64,000 bases of DNA from Setophaga petechia (lineage: Eukaryota > Chordata > Aves > Passeriformes > Parulidae). The stretch lies in NCBI GenBank assembly GCA_024362935.1, contig JANCRA010000007.1, positions 19,989,003 through 20,053,002 on the forward strand, in the 5' to 3' direction. Below, piece by piece: positions 47,501 to 59,500 of the stretch. Every line of letters starts with the position of its first letter. Within the stretch, counting starts at the first letter, position 1. The translations under genes and the position numbers were made by a program. Below the pieces are notes generated by a model. That model worked only from the letters and a program-made list of their open reading frames with translations. It had not been told where the DNA came from and ran no database searches.

Positions 47501-50500
47501 CTGCTGTGCCTAGGACAGGCCATCTCAAAGGGTCTGCGGCCAAATGGTTCCAGACTATGGAATTTTCCTACCCCATTGCCAACTCTGTGCAAGCAAATTT
47601 GCTTTGAAGTTTTGCAGACAGAACATTTCATTTATTCCCCAGCCTCATTTTTTCCTGCACATATGCAAGTCATTTTCAACACAATATTAAAGCTGCAATC
47701 ATTGGGAAAAACTTATCAGAAGTCATGCTTCAGGGCATAAATTGATTCTGTCAATCTAAAAGTGAGCTTTACCATAACCCTAATCTAATACATATAAGCT
47801 CCACAAAAGAATATCATATTCAACTATTTATTTAGCTCTTATTTGAGGATTTGATTCATGTAAGTAAGAGCCATGTCTCCCAAAGGCAATTTAGGTGCCT
47901 AGATTATTTAGCAGAGTGATAGCATTAGGTTTTTTCCCCAAGAGCAAGTTATCTGAAGATTAGCTTACTTGAAATGATACTGCATGTTTTTCTTTTTAAT
48001 AGTATGTAAAGCAACTAAATAGATTTTTCATTCTCTAAAACTACAAAATCATTTACTTCAGGTGTTGGAGAAATTCTGCTTTGACACTGTGAAATGAAGA
48101 ATATTTAACACATCAATTCACATTCCTCCGCCAAATTCTATGGATCACATCAGTTTCTAAGAGACCTGTCCCCAGAACAAAGATGGTAGGAACTTTTTCA
48201 CAGTGACTCAGATGCATTAGTTTCATTAGCAGCCTGTCTCCTCCTCTGTGGCTCCCTGCTGCAACTCTCCATGCTTTGATAGCCCTGTACAATGCTGCTT
48301 GAACTCCATGCCACAAGGCAACACTGTAAAGAAGCTGAAAGCAAAGAGAACATTGAAAGAGAATCATCCTGACTGAAAGAGTCAAATTGTCAAGAAAAAA
48401 AAGAAGTAAGCCTGTAGCCACTTTTCACAATGAAGGAAGGTTACCTGTGGCATTTGATAGGGGCATACACTGCAACTTGTGCTGATCAGGTACTCCAGAG
48501 AGGAATGTGAGCAAAAAACATAACAATGGCATACAAAATCAAAAGAAAATAAAAAATGAGCAGCACAGCAGTGCTGAAGAGACTTATATCCCGCGATTGA
48601 GGAAAAAATGGCAGATGGAGTTTAAATTTAGAGAGTGAAATTACACAACTGAAAGGGGGAAAGATGCCTGATTATGCTGACACAATGATAGGGGTTCCTA
48701 ATTTGCCACTTTTAAGATGATACCATGGAGGGACTGTTGATTTCTTAGAAATGAGTTCCATGCTCACAAAAATGAAATATTATGAACTGTTAGCAAAAGA
48801 GCTCTGAACACAAAATTTATCCATATGCCATCACATAAATTCATTGAGCAATGACACTCTGAATATCATACAAAGATCTGATAATTAAATCTTAAAATTA
48901 CAACCATAAAAAGATTTAAAAGACAAAATGAAGCAGTGCATAAAAGAACGTCTTCCCTTTTATTAGGCAAGGAGACTAAGTATTAGGACCTTTTGTCTTG
49001 GAAAGATCAAGAGGGAGAAGAAACAAAGGTTGATTAAAAATCAAATTAAAACCCACACCCACGAAAAGCACTAGTAATTAATTATTTACTATTTCTGATA
49101 AAGCCATAAGCTAGATGGGACCCAATAAAGTGATTAGATGGCAGTTCGGCGAGTTCCTTGGGTTTGTTTTGATCAATTTTTCTGGCTCTGTATATTGTTG
49201 ATTAAAAATATAAAAGTGGCAGCAATTTTTTTCTACCAACAGAATGCTGTGCAGCTAAAACATCTACATATTTTAAAAAGTTCTATAAATTCATTATCTG
49301 CTCAGAGCAGATGAAAGGTATTAGTTACCACACAATGGTAATGCATGAAATCTGCAAATAAAAGCAAGGGCCTGAATGTTTGGGTGGGGTTTGTGTTTGT
49401 TTTTGGGGTTTTTTTAGCTGCTGGAAGGTGTAGTGTATGGATGGAACAATCCATCCCTATTTATCATGTCTAATGAAAAGAATGTAATAAGCATCTGATA
49501 GGAGTCTTGGAAGGAAAATGAGCTCCATTTTTCTTTTTTTCTGACACAATGCGATGGAACTTGCATCTATCCAAACATTTAACACAATACACAATTTCAA
49601 CCCATCTTGCTATGGAACCAATCCAAGCAAAATACTATTCAAAATAAAATCTATGTTGCCATAGTAAAATGTGTAAATAACTAGAAAGTAACAAAGTAAC
49701 AAAAGTATTAAAAACAGGGTAGTATCTATGTATTACAGCTTGAGAACAAGTGAACACTCCAGGCTGAAACTCAATGCCTTGAAGAGATCTTTACAGACAA
49801 CTTTCCTCCCCTCTTCCGTAGCTCTGAAGTTTGAACAGCCTTACACTTTGCATCAAAGCATGCACATAACAAGCCACAAGAGTTATGACATGACATTAAA
49901 TATGTGCATATTTACCAAGGCCAATGACACATCTACTATGTCAGCAATTTGCGTTTTTGCATGCTGATAATCTCACTATGTTGTTTCTAAGATTTTAAGC
50001 TGATGGTAAATAACTTACCTCGTTCAGTGCACACATGCGAGCAATGGAACCTATGTTGTTGGTGATGGTGACCAAAGTAGCTCTGGCCAAGTCCTCTTTA
50101 CTGATGGAATCTCTCTTTTCTTTACTCATCATATGACCAAAGCTGTGTGAGGAAGATCATGTCTTTTAACATGAGATATTCAGGAGTGATAAAAGCTCTT
50201 AAAATTTTATCATTTAGCAAGCTTTGCTTGGATTTGATAAACATTCATTTGTGACAGATTTAAAATGTGAAAAGGGATCTCATTAGAAAGGCAGAAAAAT
50301 GAGTAAGGACACCTTCTAAAACAACTGCAATTTAAATGGAAGCAAACTGTATGAGGCATTACTTAATGCCTGTTTAAAAAAAAAAAGAGCAAGAAGTAGG
50401 TGAGAGATCAAAGGACAAACCCCATGACCCGTGGAGTGACATTTCCACAGTGCATAGTCCAGGGATGATGCACTCAGTGTAGCATGCACAGGAAGCTTCC

Positions 50501-53500
50501 AAGGCACTGCTTACAAACAGCCCAGTTAACACACACCTGGAGGCTACAGCAGAGCCCTGAAGGCCAAAGCGCTCGTAGTCTCCTCCATAGATGTCCTTCA
50601 CCAGCTTGTCCACGTTGGTGCTGTCTCCTTTTGCAGCCATTTCCAGCGCTTCTTCAAACGTCTCGCAGCCAGTGAGCAAACAGCACAGCCCCAGGAACGT
50701 TCCTCCTCCAAGGCTGCAAAAGCACAGTCCCTTCAGCCCAGCAGCTTGAACCAGCTTTCACCACAACCCTTCAGAGTGCCATTTGCAGCATGCTGTACAC
50801 ACAGGTGCCAGATGCATCTCACAATTCCTCCCTTGAGGAGGGAACATGGACACTCTGCAATGAGTTCCTATTTAACACAAGTGTGGTCTTAACTACACTA
50901 GCCTTGAGTCTTTAATCCTTGAATAGGTGAATTATACTAAAGGGTTAGCTAAGAATAAGGTCCAGTCCAACACCTCAGATACCACTTTGCTACTTGTAGC
51001 ACTCTAACAAGTTTTCTGCACAAGAATAATTAACCAGGAGAGCACTCAAATGACTGAGGAAAGAATGAACAGTGAACAAAGGTAAATCTATGAGGGCTGG
51101 CAGCCAAGACAGACCTTGTCCCCCTAGCCAATGGCAGAAAGCATTCTGGTTGGCTCCTTTTCAAAGAAAGCCCAGCATCAGCCCTGAATGTTCCTTCCCT
51201 GAAAGAACTCTGAGCAAGGAGTACTCACTTGAATATTTTCTAAAGTCTCAGTACAATATTTACTGACTACATAAAATTAGCAGGGATTATTTAACTGTGC
51301 ACAACATGTTGCTAACCCATTAAAGCTTTACTTTGAACTTTTCAGTCTTAAAGACATGAACTTCAACTTAGTAATCTCTACATCCTTCCTCATTCTTTCT
51401 TGGTCACTGACAAAGCTTATTTGCAGTGACTGCAGTCACAGAGACTGGAGCCACTGAAAACAAGGGGATCAGTGAGACACCACACTTGCACTTCATGAAA
51501 AAAGCACAGGAGGTCACATAGGTCACTGTTTAGTCCGTGCTCTTGGATTATTTTTTCAGAACACATCTCACAGAACTGTAGCATACTCAGTATTTGAACA
51601 GTAGAAAGCTATGCACACCAGCCACAAGACAGTATTGATTTCATCACCTATAACAACTCAACAACACACTGCAGTCATGTTTTTCCTGTCACAGTGGAAA
51701 GGGTTAGAAGCATGTCTACCAAAGATACTAAATTTCTGTGCTTGAAAAAGACCCAGAACTGCAAGAAATCCAATGCCTCCCACTTGTATCCATCCGTACT
51801 GCAGATAGAAAAATGGCTCATGGCTATTGTTGTGGCAAGGGTATGCCCTGGGTAAGGCAATAGAAGGTACATAATCACATCATGTGCAGTATACAGGAGA
51901 AACTTTAGGGTGTATCATGCACCAAAAAACAGAATGCACGGGAGAGAAGACTCATTTGCTGGGACAGTTTTATTTTGGTAATTCACAGCAAGAGATGGGA
52001 AATAGGTAAGAACACCAACAAGAGACTAAGGCGGGTCTAAAGTTGGAAAGATCAATGATTTCCCTGACATAGATTCTCTCTCTGAAGGCATCCTAGGATA
52101 TTTTTAGCCTTGCTACTGTTAGGCTTTTAAAAGAAATGGGAATACATGCACAATTTGGAGTTGTAGCTACTGATCCCACTCTCTAATTCTACCTGTTCAG
52201 CTGTGAAGGAGAAAAGAAAACAATTTAAAAAAAACAAAAGTAAATTTACCTGGATCCTGTAACTCTTTTATAATTGTCCTTAGAATACACAGCTAGGATG
52301 CTGACCCCTGAGCCTATGTTAACCAGCAGCATAGGATATGGATTATCAAGGCAGTAAGGCTTTTTCTGGCACTGTTCAGGATCTGTAGGATTTTCAAAAT
52401 AATAGCACTCTGGTTGGCCATTGAAACCAACAGAATCAACATAAAGGAGGCCCTGGATCAAACAGTCCAATTCATCCAGTTTATAGAGCTGTAGATCAGC
52501 CATCTGTAAAAGAATAACAAGAAATTAAGAAACACACATTTCCTAGCATAACACAACACTGAGAAGGACAAAAGGTTCCAGTGGAGCACTGTGATCTCTT
52601 TAATAGTAACACATTATGCTATTTAAGCAGTACAAAGATCTAAGCATGAAGTCTGAAATAAAAATTCGCTATCTGCCTGACAACAGGTACCTCCCAAAAC
52701 CATGATGTGCTACACAGTAATGCCATCTAGTTCCTTTGCCTTTGAGACATTCTGGGCTCTGCAAGCAGGAAGTATTTCTCCTCCTTCATATTCTGATGCA
52801 ATAAAAGTCTTCCCCCTCATTTCCAGACCAAGAGGAGCTGTGCTCTGCAGCTTTTGAGCAGTGTCAGACATATGCCTACACAGCAGCACTCCTCAGGATG
52901 CAAAGTGCCTTAGCTCATCATCCAACCACATTTCCCAGCAGTTTAATGAAATTTTCAATAGAAGTAAGATGCTCATATTATGTAAATATGCATTAGATAT
53001 AAAGTGGATTTTTTTCGTACATATCACTAGTTATTCTGATTAATTTTTAAATTACAATGAGCACTTTAAAATGCCACATGAAAGAGACAGGCATAACCTC
53101 TATGTTTGGTGAAAAAACATACAAAAAGATTGTCAGGCCCATGCCCCCAGCAGACTATAACTTAAAGAGAAGGTAGATAACCAGTAACAAAAGCTGACAA
53201 AAGACATTCCCTCTGAGATCTCATAGGTCACCGTGACTGTACTTCAACAGACATGTCTACTTGCCATAGCATTCTGTTCACTAGAATTATAAATAACATC
53301 CCTTTCTCAAAATAGGATACATTGACCAACTGTAGAAACGCTCCTTTTCATTGTTAGGCAGAGGAGAGGGCAAAAAAACCCTGCAAAGATGCCCATCCAA
53401 ATCCTGAGGTCATTTTCATCCTCATGCATGCAAAGCAGGTAATGACTAACTCTACTTTCTAGCAAAAAAAAAAAACAAAAAAGCAGCAGAGTATAATGGA

Positions 53501-56500
53501 GTCATACAGTACACAGCTGGTTCTTCAGTATTTGCATACTGCAGGATGTTTTCATAACAGCTAATGGAGAAGATTTACTTGGGTAACTATGTGCTATTTT
53601 TAATTCTGGAAGCTATATTAAGTCACTATAAAGAGGGAAGATATTTCTGTGGAACAGGCATGGTCAATAGGTTACATTCTTTTAAGCTATTTAAATCTCC
53701 CCTGTTAAGACTTTGCTCTACTTGTACACAGCTCTAGCCTGCCCTAAGTGAAAGCCATCCCACTCTTTGAGTCTGTCCTTTTGTTTTACTTGCCACTCCT
53801 CAAATCCTGTAACCAGGGAAAAGAAATAAGATCAAAAAGACCCCAAACCAGCAGCTTCAAAGACCTCAATATAGATCCAGTTATTCATAAGACAAGTGAG
53901 AGAGGTGGAAATAATTTCCTCTTGTTTCTGTCTTTCCTCCTGCAACTTGTGCAATCCCCTCTTTTTTTTTTTTTTTTGGTTACCATATTGCTACACAAAT
54001 TATAGCCATGCAGCATAAAAGATTTGAACCATTTAGCTAGCAAATAGAATAAGCATAATTCGTGAGAAAAAGTTTTTCAAGAAATGTTACAAAAGTCTTA
54101 AGGGTGCTTTGCAAATATTTTGGATTCAATCAATTTCTATTAGACCAAGAGGAAAAGCTCCAAGATAGACACAAGACAAGGTATGATGCAAGGTATCAAC
54201 ATAATAAACCCTTCATGCACTGTTTATCCCAATGAACATCGCATGGAATCCCCTAAGTCATCCCTCCTTACAGGATTTATTCAGTTCAACAAACATTGCA
54301 CATACCTGGATGACACAAGGAAATATTCTGTACTACCCATGATCTTTCCCTTCGTTATGTGCTGTACAGTGTCAGTGTCCTCACCTTGGTGTGTAAGTTG
54401 GATGCAGCATGAGCATACATTACCTCACACATGCACAAACGTGCAGTGAAGCAGGAGCTGTGGTACAGACGAGTCATTAGCAGGTTTATGGCCCCTACTG
54501 TCCAAACCCCTACTCCAATGTAACCCAAATAACCAGCCACAAGCTGCTTTTGTCTGATCCATGCTACACTTTTGCAAACAGGTAAGCACTAGCCAGAGAC
54601 CTGGCAAGACACAAACAAGTAATACAAATCAGAGAAGAACACTTCTGATACCAGTACAAAATCACAAATAGATCCCTCAATTCCACACTCTCCAGTCACC
54701 TCACCAACTCAGTAAGAACAGAACAAGAGAAACTAATCAGGTTCTTTCTCAAGCACTACACATAAAGCTTTTATTAGGTCCAGCCCTCCATGTATAAAAG
54801 ACACACTAAATTTGTTCTGCTTTTTATAGCTCTGTGCTATATTTAACAGCTGATATACTGTAAGCAGAGAAGTACTATTACTGCTTTCTTTTATGTATGA
54901 TATTCATAGCAGACTGAAAAACTATTTTCCTGTGTCATTGCAACATGGTTTTGATTTTTGGAATAATTAGCACAGCCATCAGTATTCTATGTCAATCCTC
55001 CTTTCTTCAGAGAACCAAAAGCTCTGCAGCCACCAGACACCCAAGGCTCCAAATAGCTTACTGAGCCAACACTGTTCTTATTTCTAAACAGAAATTAGGG
55101 CAAAGTTTCAAGAAATGTAGTAATCCAGTCTTGTACAAGAAGGCACAATTGAGCCATGGTTACAATTCTGTCCCTTTCCCTGCATACACAACTGTGTATT
55201 TGCTCATAATGTCTCAAAGCACCAAAACTGCACTCAGAATAGAGGCACCTGTAACCATTGTAACTAATTTACAAGTAGGCAAATATTTCTTCCTGCTGCC
55301 ATAACCTGACCTACCACACTCTACTCACCCTCAACTTTCAGCTGTTCAAACCTCTTCTCCTTAGAGGAACCAAAATTTATCTGCAAATATGGATAACAAA
55401 AATGGAAGCTGTATCTAGAAGCACATTTTAATTGGACATTTTCCCTACAACATTTACAAAATGCATTTGCAGGTATTTTCCAGCCCTTTACAATTCCTAA
55501 TGTGAAGGCAGACAGCAAAATGGTCAACTTACCCTACTCTGCACTCCTGTAACTATATTTAGCACAGTGCCTCTCTGGAGGTTATGTCAGAAAGCTGTGC
55601 TATGAGAAGAACAACTGCAGAACAAAGTAGTATACAGGACCCAGGAGGGAAAATTTATGATGATTACAGAGGAACCACATGGACCACATTTTTTGGAGAA
55701 TAATTTTTCTGCATTACAGCCAGATTGTAGCTATTCCTCCTTTTTTTAAGACTGCTTTTTAAATACTGAGGAAGGGAAAAAACCACTTTAGACCTCAAGA
55801 AACTCTTCAGGACCATCAAAAAGAGTGACTTAGGACTTCAACCATGCTTGCAAGCAGGTGCAACACACCAAGAGAAAATAGTCAACATTTCCCCCATGAC
55901 CTTAGCATCACACTCCTAAAACACAGCTGATTTAAGGATACAAAAAGTCTGTTGCTACTGTGTACAGATGCTATTCCAAGAAAAATCAAAGACCATCTCT
56001 TCTACTCTTGCAAGAAGTGCTGGGAAATTGTGTTACCTGATGAAATTTAAATTTGGATTTCTTTGTTGTTTGCCTTGCTTTTTAAATAGTGTAATAGCAT
56101 AACATTAAAAAAAATCATCCGTATTCAAGTACCAAGCAGTATAAAAAGAAAAAACATGGTACCAGCTTGTCTGTGCTTTCAAGTATGGAAGCACATATGT
56201 CAAAGACTTGGGTCCCATTTGTTTCTTATTACAAGTGAGCAAATACATCCACTTCAGCAAGGAGAACATGAAACAGCCCAGACCTCTAGAAGTGAGCTGA
56301 GGGCAGCCATGACATACATGCTCTGGGGTTGAAGTCTAATGTATCACCATTGGTGTGAAGACATATTTTCAATGAAGCTCCAACTCATGAACCATTTCAC
56401 CCACTTTTACCGTATTCTGGTGAACACAGCAAAGCCTGAACCCAGATGCAGTTGCAAGTTCATTTTTCGCTTACACTTTCAATGAGAAATATGATTTTTT

Positions 56501-59500
56501 TTTCCTGTAAAAAACCTGTTAGGAACATAGCATCTGGCAAGTTTTTAATTATCAACTACAACAGCCTCATTTACTATGTCATTCACTGTGGCTTTTATGT
56601 CTGCTGGACATTGCTCCAGTTTTTATTTCTTAGAATAGCTTAAAATCTAGCTTTTCCTTCCATCTCTTCTACTTTCATAAAGACTTTGCTTTCTTTATAT
56701 TTTGATTATCTTCACTTCAAACCCCAACCATGCTACTTTATGAAGCTGAAAATAACTACTCACATTCAAACAAAACAAAGTCTAATGCAAAAAAACTGCA
56801 ATTCCAACATTCACTGAGGCAGAAGATTCACTCTATATCAGCTTTGGGCAAAAAAAGCACTCATCAGGAATCCTGTGCAGAGCTCTGCCCCTGGCACAGG
56901 AGCCCTAAGGATGTCTCCTCTCTCTTGGCAGGGAAGAGATGCACATTGTTTCTCCCATTCCCTCTGAAGAGGTTACTTTACCCATTCTCTGGATGCCTCT
57001 TTCAACTCCAGCCCAGCCCCTACAGCCTGAGCAGCTGCCTCCGCCCTCCTCGGCAAGAAGATTTTTGAGTCTCACACTAACTGTGAAAGAGTTGCACAGC
57101 TCACTCATCCTACAACGCAGGACAGTGAGTTTATTTGTTTTCAGATGAACACACTCTGTAAGTCATCCTCAGGCATTCAGCTCATAGCACAAAGTCAAGC
57201 CTTAGAATTAGCTAATAACTGGCACAAGAAAATCACTATCCAACAGCCAAACTCACTTTTAAATCATTTTCCTTTATGGGAAGGTCAAGGTCTGAGTTTG
57301 AGTCTGTGTTGGTAAAGAGATTTCCTTCTTCCCCTGTCCCAAATGTTCTTGATAAAGTGATTGGGTGTTTTTAGCACAGATGCTACTCCACTGAAGACAG
57401 CAATAAAATTTCTATTAAGACAAGTCAGGTTCTGCAGGTGTCTGTTCAGGAAAGGAATACAGAGATCCCACCTTTGAGCTACTGCAATCAACAGAAATTT
57501 TATAACAGAGCAGGTTTTAATCAGAAGTCTGAATAGTCCTTCCTCCCATCATCCTGCTGATCCTTTACATTGAGTTGCTCTACAAAACTGAGTGGCAGCC
57601 TAGAAATTTATTCCTCATTACATTAACAGCAAACTTCTGTGCAAGTTATGTGCCTGTGCTATCATGGAGGAGCCACAGAGCACAGAGAGAGTCACCTAAA
57701 AAACAAGTCTAAGTACTCCTTACCTTCACAGAAGTGGTTACTTGCGCATTTACAGAATATATGAAGTGACACAGATGGGGAAAGGAGGAAGGATTATCAG
57801 AATTAGGCTGCAGATTCATCCATGCCTTAACACCACTGTTACCTGAAAATAAGGACTGCCAGCTATAAAGACCATTCAGAGTCATTCAGAGAGGAGGTTA
57901 AAAAAGAACAAAAATGCAAGAAAAAACCCCCTAGGCTGGAAACAGTCCTTTTGGTGAATTACTTACTGATGCTCTCTTCAATGAACATTAAGTATAACCA
58001 TATGGTTGGTAAAATTATTTCTGTGGTCTAGTTTAATGAATAGAGTCAATTTTCCTACTTCTAGGGTACGCACTCAGATGTTCAGAATGAGTCACATGAT
58101 TTGCCAAGCTACTGACTGACAAAAGATCCAACATACTGCCAGCAATCAACAAGCAGACCACGGAGACATCCTCAGGTATCCACCTCTTCAAGACTGTAGA
58201 TCATATGAGGGAGGTGAAATAGCTAAACCTAGGTAGCTTTGTAGATTTAGTTGCCTTCTTATAGGAAAATAAACAGTCTTAAGGTAAACAGAATATGTCT
58301 TACCATTGTATGTTATTTTTTAATACACAAAAGCAACACAGATGTCTAGATCAAACCTATTTAACTCATTTAGGGATTCAGAACCAGACAAAGGAACAGA
58401 GACAAGTAACAACAGGGTATTTGCCTCTCTATTTTTAAGGAGAAAAAGCTTCTATGATCTTAGAAGGCTTCCTTCCTTGGGATTTGAATGTTGTTTTGCA
58501 ATGTATTGGATCTTTTGTCCTAAATCTATGCAATCTTACAGTCACATTGAGAAATACTGTGAAAAGACAAGTAACTTAAAAGCATATACAAAGGAAAATA
58601 AAGGGCCAGAACAAAAGCATGTTAGCTGGATCAAATGAATTTACTAACATTTAGCCAGATTTTAAAATTAAAATAACAACATTCACAAACGTACCTTCGT
58701 TTTTCCACACTGCTTCTAAGTAGCAAATAGCATATAAGGTATTTTACAAAACCTGCAGTAGCAAGATTTAGACTTGGCACATATTTTCTACTTCTAGAGG
58801 TGAATTAGTGGTCAAATACTTACAACAAGCATTTCAGAACTTTGACAGAGCAGTCCTGAAGCTGTTGTCCAGTGACAGCAGAACACACTGATAGCCAGCT
58901 GCTGTTACCATGGCTAATGAAGTGTGACAATTTAAGTGCCAGTACCCAGAACATGCTGCCCTTTGAGAGAGATTAAGCAAGCAAACCTCCATGTAATGGA
59001 TAATATTCTGCTTCCGTAATTCTCCAAGGATATTACAGTTTGAGCCAAGAAACACTTGCTATAAAGGAAGCTATGGAACTGGATAGCTGGAAGAGGTGTC
59101 CAAAGCACTCACTTTAGTGGAAGTGCACTTCACTGATAGCTTTTTGCCAGAACACTCCCCAGCTAGCCTTTATAGGGTTTGTCTTAAACTACCTACAAGT
59201 GTTGTAGCACACAGGATGTTAACAACACTGCAGAGGTGTGGAATTTCGTGCCTAAGTCAACCAGTCATTTGCTATGCGACCTTGTATTTGTGTTCAATAG
59301 TTGGCAAAACAGCCCCAACTCCTCCAGCCATGGCTTCCCCTGCTAGATTGACTATATTGCAGCTGAGATGAGACTGATCCCTCGCTGTGGATTGCACATT
59401 TGCAGCCTGGAAGGCCAAAGCTACAGAGAGAAATGTTCAGCTCTGACAGCCACCAGGCAACTTCCAGTTCAGTTCTACAGCTGTGGGAGTGAGGGACATG

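Larger units (their letters stand above)
45269..50018 (-). other. PANK1 intron hosting mir-107
   Basis: GT-AG intron of 4.75 kb between exons 5 and 6. It contains mir-107 (48266-48347), a 38-bp minisatellite (46337-46450), a TATAGC-rich stretch near 47297-47340 and a T/G tract near 49380-49417. Confidence 0.92.

Noticed and set aside
48113..48421. 102-codon minus-strand frame across mir-107
   Set aside because: The conserved element is the miRNA hairpin; the peptide has no resemblance to a known family.
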